Positions 1-8,196 of a stretch of DNA of 64,000 bases are shown here, piece after piece. Below the pieces are notes generated by a model. The model worked only from the letters and a program-made list of their open reading frames with translations, was not told the DNA's origin and did no database searches. The stretch comes from Shewanella donghaensis. Its GTDB lineage: Bacteria; Pseudomonadota; Gammaproteobacteria; Enterobacterales; Shewanellaceae. Position numbers and translations under genes: made by a program. Location: contig NZ_CP041783.1 in NCBI RefSeq assembly GCF_007567505.1, positions 1,116,001 through 1,180,000 of the forward strand, in the 5' to 3' direction. The first letter of the stretch is position 1. Each line of letters starts with the position of its first letter.

Positions 1-23
1 CGGTTTATATAACGCTGCTAAAT

Positions 24-65
24 TAAGCTGCTGCAGTTCTTAAAGAACTAAAGCAGCTTTTTTGT
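24..65 (+). terminator. Rho-independent terminator of an upstream gene
   Basis: The 8-bp arms AAGCTGCT (25-32) and AGCAGCTT (52-59) form a hairpin followed directly by a T run. It probably ends a gene lying left of the window and separates it from the plus-strand gene at 108. Confidence 0.75.
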
Positions 66-107
66 GAACAGATTTAACGACATTAACAAAAATAAAAAAG
101 GTTTATT

Positions 108-749
108 GTGAATCACTTACCACCTTTGATTGATATCCCATTTGATCTCCGTCACCAGTGCTGGTTTTGCGCAGAGCCCAGTAATGATGTTTTTAGTTAT
201 TATGCTAAACCTTCAACACCACACCCTTCATTGACACTACCCGCCTGTAATGAATGTGCCCGATTAGCCAAAAAGAACTTACTAACATCTATTTGGGATT
301 GTAGGGATGCAGTTAAAGACGACTTAATGCGTATTTACCACAAAGATTTAGCGATTGGCATTAATTGGACTGAAGAAGAATTAGCAGAATCAGGTTTTGA
401 TTGTCGTATTTTATCTGGTTTTAAAGAAAGTGCATGGATGATGTACAACATCGCAAAAGGCCGCATTAATGCTAGAGGCTGGCCATTGGTACTTAACGCT
501 GTAGATATTGAACAGGGATACAGTGCGGTATTCGAATTTGACGGATTACAATTCAATACTCTGACAAAAGCGATTAACCACTATTGTGAAACCTTGATGC
601 TGAATAAGCCGCTATTATGTGAGTTACTCAATGTGGTTGGTAAAGAAAAGTTCTCTTACGCTATCAGGTTGTGTCGCATGAATATTGGTATTACTAAAGA
701 ACACCAACGTTTACTTATTGAGCAAGTAAAACAAGAGTTTGCACAATAA
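108..749 (+). CDS. Hypothetical protein with two CxxC zinc-ribbon-like pairs
   Basis: A 213-residue cytoplasmic protein of unknown function. Two cysteine pairs near the N-terminus (C18-x2-C21 and C47-x2-C50) look like a treble-clef or zinc-ribbon metal site, which suggests structural zinc and perhaps nucleic-acid binding. The rest is mixed alpha/beta without a motif I recognise, and there is no signal peptide or membrane segment. It lies alone between terminators at 24-65 and 785-812, so it is probably monocistronic. The start codon is GTG or ATG at 108. I do not recognise the family; the zinc site is inferred from cysteine spacing only. Confidence 0.7.
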   Translation: MNHLPPLIDIPFDLRHQCWFCAEPSNDVFSYYAKPSTPHPSLTLPACNECARLAKKNLLTSIWDCRDAVKDDLMRIYHKDLAIGINWTEEELAESGFDCRILSGFKESAWMMYNIAKGRINARGWPLVLNAVDIEQGYSAVFEFDGLQFNTLTKAINHYCETLMLNKPLLCELLNVVGKEKFSYAIRLCRMNIGITKEHQRLLIEQVKQEFAQ

Positions 750-784
750 AAACAGTGATGAGATTAACCCGATAATGATGAACA

Positions 785-811
785 AAAAAGAGTGCTATTT
801 GCACTCTTTTT
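785..811. terminator. Bidirectional terminator between convergent genes
   Basis: The perfect 11-bp inverted repeat AAAAAGAGTGC / GCACTCTTTTT has a 5-nt loop. A runs on one side and T runs on the other let it work on both strands. It sits between the convergent gene at 108-749 and cheV. Confidence 0.8.
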
Positions 812-838
812 TATGGCTAAATGACTGTGGTAACTCGC

Positions 839-1780
839 TTAATTCAATACCGTTTTTAATCGATCTTGAACTACACCAACTAATAAATCAGGTTGGAATT
901 TAGAGATAAATTTATCACAACCGACCTTTTCAACCATCGCGTTATTAAAGCTACCACTTAAAGACGTATTTAAAGTGATATAAAGTGCGGCCATGCGCTC
1001 GTCAGCACGAATTTCTGATGTGAGCTTATAACCATCCATCTCTGGCATCTCTGCATCAGTGATCATCATCAGTAAGTCTTCAGCCACATTCTTACCATCA
1101 GCAACCCAAGATTTGAGTAAATTAAGTGCTTGAAGGCCATCTGACGCTTCAATAATTTCGATACCTAGAGGTGTTAAGGTATCGCGTACTTGTTTTCGAG
1201 CCGTAGAAGAATCATCAACAATAAGTACTTTTCTACCCAGCATATGAGTAGCCAAATCTTCATCCAACACGCCTTCTGACAAGGTAATATCATAATCAAT
1301 GATTTCGGCTAAGACTTTTTCAACATCAATAATTGACACTAATCTTTCAACGCCGTTGTCTTGAAGCTTAGTAATCGCTGTAAGGTAGTTATTTGGACCG
1401 GCGAATTTGGGTGGTGGCATAATGTCACTCCATGTCATATTGACAATGTGTTCCACTTTACCCACCAAAAAGCCCTGCACACTGCGGTTATATTCTGTGA
1501 TGATCAAATTACAATCTTCAGATACCGGCATTGGACTAAAACCAATAGCACCACGCAGATTAATCACCGGAATAGATAAGCCACGGATATTAGCGACACC
1601 ACTAATACTCGGATTACTACCTGGTAATGCGCTTAATGTCGGCAGTTTGACGACTTCTTTTACTTTGAATACATTGATCGCAAAAAGTTGAGTTGCGCTG
1701 ATTTTGAACAATAGTAATTCCAAACGATTCTCGCCCACTAACTTGGTACGCTGATCGACACTATCTAGAACTTTTTTCAT
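839..1780 (-). CDS. cheV: CheV-type chemotaxis coupling protein (CheW-REC)
   Basis: A 313-residue protein with an N-terminal CheW-like coupling domain (about residues 15-165) joined to a C-terminal response-regulator receiver domain (about 183-310). The receiver has the acidic pair D189/D190, the phospho-acceptor D242 in TDAEMPEMDG and a conserved Lys near 294. CheV proteins link chemoreceptors to the kinase CheA, and phosphorylation of the receiver is thought to tune coupling or adaptation. It stands alone here with no other che gene beside it; the chemoreceptor gene at 36 kb is the only other chemotaxis gene in the window. The length matches CheV. Which CheA it serves cannot be seen. Confidence 0.9.
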   Translation of the reverse strand: MKKVLDSVDQRTKLVGENRLELLLFKISATQLFAINVFKVKEVVKLPTLSALPGSNPSISGVANIRGLSIPVINLRGAIGFSPMPVSEDCNLIITEYNRSVQGFLVGKVEHIVNMTWSDIMPPPKFAGPNNYLTAITKLQDNGVERLVSIIDVEKVLAEIIDYDITLSEGVLDEDLATHMLGRKVLIVDDSSTARKQVRDTLTPLGIEIIEASDGLQALNLLKSWVADGKNVAEDLLMMITDAEMPEMDGYKLTSEIRADERMAALYITLNTSLSGSFNNAMVEKVGCDKFISKFQPDLLVGVVQDRLKTVLN

Positions 1781-2024
1781 TTTTATATCTCGGTTAACTC
1801 AACTTTACATCTATGATGAATTATAAGGCTATTTATACAAAAAAACTGTTAGGTTAAATAGAATAAATCTAATAATTTATGATCAAGACATCATTTAGAC
1901 TGTTTATTGCTCAAAGTCATTTCAATACAGATCTTATCGGCAAAAAGGTTCGTAACATTAATAAATAGAGTTAATGATTCAAAATTATTCTAAAAATAAA
2001 TCACCATCAATTTGGAAAGCACTT

Positions 2025-2585
2025 ATGACTTTTAAACCGTTTTTTACACGCATTAAAAAATCAAACATGAAAACAGCCGCATTGGCTATCCTGCTCATTG
2101 CAACTAGTGGTTGTACTATGTTGGACAAAAAAGTGGCTGTTGTTGAAGACTTTAAGCTCGATAACTATCTCGGCACTTGGTACGAAATAGCTAGACTTGA
2201 TCATTCATTCGAAAGAGGTCTTTCAAAGGTTACCGCCAACTACACCCTTGATGGTGACAAAGTGGTAGTGATTAACAAAGGCTACTCTGAAGAAGATAAA
2301 CGTTGGAATGAAGCTGAAGGTAAAGCTTACTTTATCGAGTCAGACAATATTGGCCGATTAAAGGTGTCTTTCTTCGGCCCCTTTTATGGTGCTTATCAAA
2401 TTCATGATTTAATCCAAGCCAATAATGGAGACTACATAGCATCATTGGTCATAGGTCCAAATAATGATTATGCGTGGATTTTATCTCGTACACCGAAGCT
2501 ATCTAGTGACAACAGACAACGTTTTACAGAAAAAATGGCAGCCCTTGGTATCGATGAAACTAAATTGATATGGGTTAAGCAATAG
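2025..2585 (+). CDS. blc: Bacterial lipocalin (Blc-type outer-membrane lipoprotein)
   Basis: The lipocalin signature LGTWYEIARLDHSFERG follows a lipoprotein signal peptide with lipobox TSGC, so the mature protein is probably lipid-anchored in the outer membrane and binds lipids or other hydrophobic ligands, as Blc does. Start choice: an in-frame ATG at 1974 gives an unusually long N-terminus with poor Shine-Dalgarno context. The ATG at 2025 has GGAAAG eight bases upstream and is preferred. A third ATG at 2067 lies just before the hydrophobic core but has no clear ribosome-binding site. The C-terminal region retains the expected ILSRTP lipocalin strand. No operon partner is visible. Confidence 0.88.
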   Translation: MTFKPFFTRIKKSNMKTAALAILLIATSGCTMLDKKVAVVEDFKLDNYLGTWYEIARLDHSFERGLSKVTANYTLDGDKVVVINKGYSEEDKRWNEAEGKAYFIESDNIGRLKVSFFGPFYGAYQIHDLIQANNGDYIASLVIGPNNDYAWILSRTPKLSSDNRQRFTEKMAALGIDETKLIWVKQ

Positions 2586-2670
2586 TGATCAATAACGCCA
2601 TTGTTACCGTATAAATAACTGAAAAAATGAACGCTACATTCATATTTACGTTATTCATACAGGTGCAGTT

Positions 2671-3219
2671 ATGAAATTACCTTTGTTTCCACTTTCTATT
2701 TGTTTGTTGCCACAAGGGTTCACTCAATTACGTATTTTTGAGCCAAGATACAAACGCCTGGTGACCGAGTCACTGAAGTCTGGTGAAGGCTTTGGCTTGT
2801 GCATGCTTAATAGTAATAATGAACTCATGCCAATAGGCACCTGGGTTCATATTATTGATTTTGAGATGCTTGAAGATGGCTTGTTGGGCATTAGCCTTGA
2901 GGGTAAACAGCGGTTTAAGATAAACAACTTCGACGTGGAGTCGGACGGTTTAAAAAGAGGCGATGTGAGTTTGATAGCTGATTGGCCGCAAACGGACATC
3001 AAACATAAACAACTGTATTTGAGCGAGACCTTACAAGAAATATTGGAACAATATCCCCAGCATTTATCTCACTACAAGCAAGATGATTTTAAAAACTTAT
3101 CATGGGTTTGTCAGCGCTGGTTAGAAATAATGCCAATAAGCGCAGAAGAGAAATATCAATGTATCAATAGCCATAACCATGAAATGACACAAGAATTGAT
3201 CACTAGCATAATTAAATAA
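2671..3219 (+). CDS. LON peptidase N-terminal (substrate-binding) domain protein
   Basis: A 182-residue stand-alone LON-N domain protein. The opening LPLFPLSICLLPQG and the following RIFEPRYKRLV are the hallmark of the substrate-recognition domain of Lon protease, here without the AAA+ or protease parts. Stand-alone members occur widely in proteobacteria and their role is not established; substrate binding or an adaptor role is the usual inference. There is no signal peptide. It lies 85 bases after the lipocalin gene and 261 bases before the sigma factor, with no sign of co-transcription. Confidence 0.85.
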   Translation: MKLPLFPLSICLLPQGFTQLRIFEPRYKRLVTESLKSGEGFGLCMLNSNNELMPIGTWVHIIDFEMLEDGLLGISLEGKQRFKINNFDVESDGLKRGDVSLIADWPQTDIKHKQLYLSETLQEILEQYPQHLSHYKQDDFKNLSWVCQRWLEIMPISAEEKYQCINSHNHEMTQELITSIIK

Positions 3220-3480
3220 ACGTTTTAGCTCTCAGAGTCTGTGATTTGATGGGGCTATTACCTAACACAACTAGTTTATAGATAAGTCCATACGAGAACT
3301 TAGCCATAAATTTGATGATGAATAAAAAATATTCAATAAGTTGTGAACTATTTATTATCTACCGCCGTATTGTTTATTAAATTAACCGTTAGTACTTCCT
3401 TAGCTTAGATTTACATACTCAAACGAGTGGCTTCGAGTTTTTACTAAACATCTAATTACTGACCATGCGAGTGAAAATAA

Positions 3481-4131
3481 ATGGAAAATTTTCAATCACA
3501 AACAGTTCAAAGCCGTTATGATAAAGGCATGTTATCAAATAATAATAATGCCATGAAATCAGTTGAAAAAAATAACGATGAAGCGCAGCGACTTGCAGAA
3601 CTAATGTCTAAAGTCGCCAATGAAAGAGATAAAGCTGCTTTTGCTAAATTGTTTGCTCACTTTTCACCTAAGATCCGTTCCTTTGGTGTTCAACGACTAA
3701 GCCAACAAGGTCTTGCTATGGACCTTGTGCAAGAAACGATGACTCGAGTGTGGACCAAAGCGCATTTATATAATTCAGATAAAGCTGCGGTGAGTACTTG
3801 GGTGTTCACCGTAATGAGAAATCAATGCTTTGATATGCTTCGTAAAGTGCAAAACAATCGCGAAGATGCATTTGGTGATGATATATGGCCACTATTTGAA
3901 TCTGATGGCAGTGACGAAAAAGAAGATGATTTTAAATTATCAGCGACGCTTTTAAAGCATGTAGATTCCTTACCGCCTCTACAGAAACAAGTCGTTCAGG
4001 GTATTTATATGCAAGAGCTAACTCAACAAGAGCTAGCAGATAAGCTCAAAGTCCCCATAGGAACAGTAAAATCCAGATTAAGATTAGGTTTAGAAAAATT
4101 AAAAGGCTTCATGGAGAAACATTATGATTAA
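3481..4131 (+). CDS. ECF RNA polymerase sigma factor, RpoE/ChrR-partner type
   Basis: A 216-residue group-4 sigma factor. Region 2 (roughly 55-120) contains DLVQETMTRVWTKA and the WVFTVMRNQCFDMLR segment. Region 4 (about 160-210) has the helix-turn-helix TQQELADKLKVPIGTVKSRL. Its stop overlaps the start of a ChrR-like anti-sigma gene by 8 bases, which places it in the ECF11 (Rhodobacter RpoE-ChrR) group that responds to singlet oxygen and related stress. An acidic stretch (SDGSDEKEDD) separates regions 2 and 4. I found no convincing ECF11-type promoter upstream, so autoregulation is not shown. The N-terminus could start later, at an internal ATG. Confidence 0.88.
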   Translation: MENFQSQTVQSRYDKGMLSNNNNAMKSVEKNNDEAQRLAELMSKVANERDKAAFAKLFAHFSPKIRSFGVQRLSQQGLAMDLVQETMTRVWTKAHLYNSDKAAVSTWVFTVMRNQCFDMLRKVQNNREDAFGDDIWPLFESDGSDEKEDDFKLSATLLKHVDSLPPLQKQVVQGIYMQELTQQELADKLKVPIGTVKSRLRLGLEKLKGFMEKHYD

Positions 4132-4807
4132 TTATCATCCAAATCAAGAGTTACTGACACTCCATGCACAAGGAGAGCTACCTCTTTCCTTATCTATTGC
4201 AATATCCGCTCATTGTGAGTTGTGTAGTCACTGCGCAGATAAAATTGAAAAACTAACATTATCAGCCTCGAAAGCTAGCTTTAATGCTGAGTCATTATCT
4301 GAAACTATCGCTCCTCAAATGAGTGATGTTGAGATGGATGCTGAACTTGAAGCCATGTTAAGTTCAATGATGCAAATGGATGACTCAATTGATGATTCTA
4401 CTACCCAAGCCAAAGTTGCTGTCAATGTTAGAGGTCAGCAATACAATTTACCTTCTGCGTTTCGTCAGCAAGTGATTAATAACTGGCAAGGTATCGGGAA
4501 AGTCAGCCGCTCGCGACTAGACACTGGTGAGCCACAGGCTCGTGCTAGCTTGCTACACATTGATAAAAACGGTGAGATACCTCAACACACTCACAAAGGT
4601 GAAGAGTTAACACTTTTACTTGCCGGTGAGTTCAGTGATGAATACAACACCTACACTGCCGGCGACTTTATGCTACTGAATAACGAGCATGAACATAGTC
4701 CTAAAACGGTAGATGGTTGCTTATGCTACACCGTTGTTGATGCTCCATTATACTTTACTAAAGGTATCAGTAAGTTGTTAAACCCTATTGGCGAACTGAT
4801 TTATTAG
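4124..4807 (+). CDS. chrR: ChrR-family zinc/cupin anti-sigma factor
   Basis: A 227-residue protein whose N-terminal half carries a zinc anti-sigma domain with H5, H30, C34 and C37, the same His-x3-Cys-x2-Cys arrangement as ChrR. The C-terminal half is a cupin with H155, H157, E161 and H191, matching the ChrR metal ligands in spacing. ChrR holds its sigma factor inactive until singlet oxygen or organic peroxide releases it, and the cupin is needed for that release. The 8-base overlap with the sigma gene indicates translational coupling. Both metal sites look intact, so a working sensor is likely; the inducing signal is inferred from the family. Confidence 0.9.
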   Translation: MINYHPNQELLTLHAQGELPLSLSIAISAHCELCSHCADKIEKLTLSASKASFNAESLSETIAPQMSDVEMDAELEAMLSSMMQMDDSIDDSTTQAKVAVNVRGQQYNLPSAFRQQVINNWQGIGKVSRSRLDTGEPQARASLLHIDKNGEIPQHTHKGEELTLLLAGEFSDEYNTYTAGDFMLLNNEHEHSPKTVDGCLCYTVVDAPLYFTKGISKLLNPIGELIY

Positions 4808-4846
4808 TTGTAAGCCAATAAATGTTGAATAGCTGATAGGCAAGTT

Positions 4847-4877
4847 AAAGTGCTTTTGTATGTCACAAAAGCACTTT
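4847..4877. terminator. Hairpin after the sigma/anti-sigma pair
   Basis: A perfect 13-bp inverted repeat (4847-4859 and 4865-4877, loop ATGTC) ends in TTTC. The T run is short, so it may be an inefficient terminator or an RNA-stabilising 3' end of the chrR transcript. Confidence 0.6.
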
Positions 4878-5371
4878 CATAAACAACTACACGTATTTTA
4901 CTCAAAATTGTTAAATCCAATGTTGCTAAAATTACGGTTACATTTTTTACAGGTTGTTGAAACACAATAAAAACTGAATAGAGTTCACCTTTTAGACGAC
5001 AATTGTCTTTTATTGTAAAAAATGTATTGCTAAATAAAAAATATATGATTAATATCCATCTTGTATTTAAGTTCTCTTGTATTTATTTGTTTACCCTTCT
5101 GTTAGTCATTCACTACATTCAGTAAACCCACACTACAAGTCATCTGCTTAGTTGAAATCTGTCATATGGTTGTCACATGCCTATGTTCAACTACTTACAG
5201 CAAGTAAATTGGCGATTAAAAATAAAATTGATCAAACCAGCCTACTTGTAAGTGTAATAAGCACTGCGAACTTAAGCACATAAATCAAAACTTACGCAAC
5301 ACAACTGCTTAAGGATATATATTGTTATTACTTACTCACCAGAAAGGTGAAAATTAAAAGGAGTGTGGCAC
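4878..5371. other. AT-rich leader/intergenic region before a small gene
   Basis: I see no gene in these ~490 bases. The only structure noted is a small hairpin TCACC-AGAAA-GGTGA (5336-5350), just 6 bases before the Shine-Dalgarno of the small protein gene. It could modulate that gene's translation. Confidence 0.4.
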
Positions 5372-5545
5372 ATGTCATACAACATAAATGGTCATGAAAT
5401 TACAGTTAATTTTCCTGTTAATTCAATATCATCAAATAAAAACTCAATAGCTTTTACCGATAGCCAAGGTAAAACTAAAACAACTTTTTCTAAGCGCACT
5501 GAAGCGTTAACATTTATGAAATGGTTGCTTACGGCTAACAAGTAA
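5372..5545 (+). CDS. Small hypothetical protein (57 aa)
   Basis: This short reading frame encodes 57 residues beginning MSYNINGHEIT. The ATG at 5372 is chosen because AAAAGGAG ends 8 bases upstream. An in-frame GTG at 5363 overlaps that Shine-Dalgarno and is unlikely to be used. The peptide looks like a small beta-rich fold (NGHEITVNFPVN, then NSIAFTDSQGK) followed by a short helix ending FMKWLLTANK; it has no membrane segment or cysteine. The function is unknown. The strong ribosome-binding site, long leader and hairpin before it argue that it is genuinely expressed. Confidence 0.6.
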   Translation: MSYNINGHEITVNFPVNSISSNKNSIAFTDSQGKTKTTFSKRTEALTFMKWLLTANK

Positions 5546-5792
5546 GACTTTTAACGCTTGCGTTATTCATTTGCTCAGTTACTCAATAAACATCGCTTCT
5601 CGGTATTTCCTCTCACACCTTACCGGACGTTTATTAGAACTGAGCAACATGAAGTTACCCTCACCCAATTCCACTTTTTAAGCATTTCTCTTAACTCTTT
5701 CCCAAAGCTCTTTATCAAAAGCAGTTACTGAAAGTAACGCTCAAAAACCTCTCATATCACTTATACAATTTCGATAAAAACCAATACTACCT

Positions 5793-6950
5793 TTACAGGT
5801 CATACTTCCTTTTGTAACGCGCTAACATACTAGGATTACCAAGCAATCCTCCTTGGTGCAAATACATCACTGGAACACTTACAGACTGGCTATTATCTTT
5901 ATTCAAATTCTCTTTATTCAAAGCCTGTTTATTCAAAGCTTCTTGATTAAAGTCGCCAGTAATCACGTTATCATTGTTCACGTTGTCGCAATGTGTTTGT
6001 TCTTTGTTTGTTTGCTCGGTGTTTGTTTGCTCGGTGCGTTGAGCATCACTATTAATCAATTTCTCAGTACAAAGATAATGCTCTAGCATGATGAAACCAA
6101 CTGGGTCATACAACAATTCAAATTCAATGCCTTCCTTATTGACCCGTTGCCACATTTCATAGCACTGACGATTCAACTTACCAAAATGAAACTTTTTACC
6201 GTTGGAAATGATTCTTGGATGGTAATCAGTATTATCAGTTAATTGGTAAAACTGCTTAGTAAGATAATCATCACCGCCAACACAACTACAAGTTAATACT
6301 GTGACATTGGGTGTTGATGATCCAAATCGGATAGCAGTTTTACTGTATTCGACAAAAAATCGTTGTAAATAAACTGCTGTCGTTCCAGTTCCTGATGGAA
6401 GAAAAAGGTCTAATTCGTTAAGGTTATTGTGTTTGAGCCACTCGATGATTTGTAACCCTAACTGATCAAGCCCAACTTGGGCATATTCACAGCGACCACC
6501 TTCAGGAACAAAAACGATACTCTCATCTATAGGTTGTTTGTTAAGTGCTGTTGCTTTAATCGCTTCTATCGGTGCTTGGATATACTGCTGAACATATTCT
6601 TCTAAGCTCAATTCTATATCTGCAGGCTTTTCTATTATATTGGCACCATTGTTTAAAGCCGCTTTATAGTTCGCTTGCGGGTTCAGCTTTAAATAACCAG
6701 CAATATGGTCAACATAGTAGTCTAGTGCCCACCCCCTTAACTTGGCTAACACTGCTAAGGAATGTAAGGAGTTAGCTTGCGCCGAACCATAACCGACCAC
6801 TTTTGTTACACCAGGAAAGTCTTGCTCTAGAAAGTATTGAAACTTGCGCGCCTTGTTACCACTAAAATCAGGATGAATTAAATCATCTCGTTTTACAAAA
6901 ATCGTTCGATTAGCAAACTGAATGGTTTGTACTGGCGTAGTGGCAAACAT
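5793..6950 (-). CDS. PLP-dependent ACC deaminase/D-cysteine desulfhydrase family protein
   Basis: A 385-residue fold-type II PLP enzyme. The N-terminal VKRDDLIHPDFSGNKARKF motif carries the expected PLP lysine (K33), and VVGYGSAQANSLHSLA is the substrate-carboxylate loop that follows. FVPEGG and LPSGTGTTA match the family's later motifs. Relatives deaminate 1-aminocyclopropane-1-carboxylate or desulfurate D-cysteine; the substrate cannot be set from sequence. Odd feature: between the enzyme core and the C-terminal MYLHQGG segment lies a polar insert (about residues 305-357) built of pentapeptide repeats, TEQTN x3 and ALNKQ x3. Both are encoded by 15-bp DNA repeats and probably form a surface loop. 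It is flanked by genes of unrelated function. Confidence 0.82.
   Translation of the reverse strand: MFATTPVQTIQFANRTIFVKRDDLIHPDFSGNKARKFQYFLEQDFPGVTKVVGYGSAQANSLHSLAVLAKLRGWALDYYVDHIAGYLKLNPQANYKAALNNGANIIEKPADIELSLEEYVQQYIQAPIEAIKATALNKQPIDESIVFVPEGGRCEYAQVGLDQLGLQIIEWLKHNNLNELDLFLPSGTGTTAVYLQRFFVEYSKTAIRFGSSTPNVTVLTCSCVGGDDYLTKQFYQLTDNTDYHPRIISNGKKFHFGKLNRQCYEMWQRVNKEGIEFELLYDPVGFIMLEHYLCTEKLINSDAQRTEQTNTEQTNKEQTHCDNVNNDNVITGDFNQEALNKQALNKENLNKDNSQSVSVPVMYLHQGGLLGNPSMLARYKRKYDL
5895..5939 (-). repeat. 15-bp in-frame tandem repeat (three units) in PLP enzyme gene
   Basis: Three 15-bp units with the shared core TTATTCAAA (coding-strand LNK) encode ALNKQ, ALNKE and NLNKD (residues 338-352). 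Unit-number change would keep the frame. Confidence 0.75.
5991..6035 (-). repeat. Second 15-bp in-frame tandem repeat in the same gene
   Basis: Three units with the core TTTGTTTGCTCGG encode TEQTN, TEQTN and KEQTH (residues 306-320). They lie about 50 bases from the first array; the two arrays share period but not sequence. Confidence 0.75.
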
Positions 6951-7170
6951 GTTTTTCTCAACATAAAATAATAGAGTTATTATTTTAACTAAAAAGTTGG
7001 GTTTTTAACTAATTCATTTACCACAACTATGAAAGTCTAGAACTCAAAAAAATATTTATACAATAAATACAGGTAGATACATCAACAACTAAACATGGCA
7101 CAGATTTCGCTAGGTTAGTATATAGGGCTATTGAATATAGCAACCAATTACAACTAGTAAGGGATTATCG

Positions 7171-7584
7171 ATGTCAGCATTGAGATTAATATTTAATATT
7201 GCGTGGTTCATCATGGGCGGCTTTGTAATGGGCTTAGCTTGGTGGTTTGCAGGATTGCTGTGTTTTATCAGTATTATTGGTATTCCATTTGGTCGAGCCT
7301 GTTTCGTTATCGGTGAAATGGCATTTTGGCCATTCGGACAAGAAAACGTTAACCGCAAACATCTATCTGGTTTAGAAGATTTTGGTACTGGTCCATTAGG
7401 TATGGTCGGCAATGTTATCTGGTTTTTATTCTGCGGGATCTGGTTAGCAATCGGTCATTTGACTCATGCTCTAGCCTGCTTTGTTACCATAATCGGTATT
7501 CCATTTGCGATACAGCATCTCAAACTGGCGCTATTAAGTTTAACGCCTATTGGACAAACGATTGTTGCTAAAGAAAGCTATTAA
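7171..7584 (+). CDS. yccF: YccF-type inner-membrane protein
   Basis: A 137-residue integral membrane protein with an internal duplication. Each half has a hydrophobic helix pair followed by the motif IIGIPF (GIPFGRACF in the first half, GIPFAIQH in the second), which is characteristic of the YccF/DUF307 domain. The first hydrophobic stretch begins at residue 5 and there is no cleavable signal. The function of YccF is unsettled. The gene appears monocistronic: a bidirectional terminator follows at 7628-7661 and the next gene converges on it. Confidence 0.88.
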   Translation: MSALRLIFNIAWFIMGGFVMGLAWWFAGLLCFISIIGIPFGRACFVIGEMAFWPFGQENVNRKHLSGLEDFGTGPLGMVGNVIWFLFCGIWLAIGHLTHALACFVTIIGIPFAIQHLKLALLSLTPIGQTIVAKESY

Positions 7585-7627
7585 AGTTCATCTATCGACA
7601 TTGTCACTGAATTAAAACAATAAACAA

Positions 7628-7661
7628 AAAAAGGAGTGTTGATTTATCAACACTCCTTTTT
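7628..7661. terminator. Bidirectional terminator between yccF and the EVE gene
   Basis: A perfect 15-bp inverted repeat with core GGAGTGTTGA / TCAACACTCC and loop TTTA is flanked by A and T tracts. It serves two convergent genes. Confidence 0.88.
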
Positions 7662-7686
7662 AATGTGTTTTAGTAAAAAACAGTAG

Positions 7687-8142
7687 TTACAGAGCAACAA
7701 TGTAATTAAATTCTTCTGCCGTTACAGGCTGAACACTTAACCTAGCGCCTTTACTTACTAACACCATCTCAGCAAGTTTAGGATCAGCTTTAAGTTGCGT
7801 TAGAGTAATAATTTTCATTAACTTTTGTTTGAAGCGAATATCAACTGCAACCCATCTTGGTTTGTCTATATCTGACTTAAGATCAAAGTAAGGGCTTTTA
7901 CTATCAAAGGCGCTTAAATCGCTATAGGCATCTGACGTCACTTCAGCAATACCGACCACCCCTGGAACTTTGCAGCTCGAATGATAAAACAACACTAGAT
8001 CGCCATTTTTGACTTCATCTCGTAAAAAATTACGCGCTTGATAATTACGTATGCCTTCCCATGGTTCTGACTTTGGTAAACAAGCAGCTAAATCGTCAAT
8101 GCTAAACTCGTCAGGTTCTGATTTCATTAACCAATATTTCAT
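7687..8142 (-). CDS. EVE domain protein (modified-base reader fold)
   Basis: A 151-residue single EVE domain. The signature opening MKYWLMKSEPDEFSIDDL, the WEGIRNYQARNFLR segment and FYHSS...GVVGIAEV are typical. EVE domains are related to PUA and YTH folds and bind modified DNA or RNA bases; human THYN1 is the usual relative. The role of the proteobacterial stand-alone protein is not firmly known. It is 54 bases downstream of the LysR gene on the same strand and may share its transcript. Confidence 0.88.
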   Translation of the reverse strand: MKYWLMKSEPDEFSIDDLAACLPKSEPWEGIRNYQARNFLRDEVKNGDLVLFYHSSCKVPGVVGIAEVTSDAYSDLSAFDSKSPYFDLKSDIDKPRWVAVDIRFKQKLMKIITLTQLKADPKLAEMVLVSKGARLSVQPVTAEEFNYIVAL

Positions 8143-8196
8143 TTTACTCCCTAATTCAAAACTCTAACTTAATCAAAAACTAACTTAATCAGAATA

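Noticed and set aside
1974..2024. N-terminal extension of the lipocalin gene
   Set aside because: The extension would put 31 residues before the signal core and lacks a Shine-Dalgarno; ATG 2025 has GGAAAG at good spacing.
3220..3480. Autoregulatory ECF promoter before the sigma gene
   Set aside because: I looked for TGATCC-like and downstream elements at the right spacing and found none convincing.
5895..6035. CRISPR-like array
   Set aside because: Repeats are 15 bp, directly adjacent without spacers, and in frame within a coding gene.
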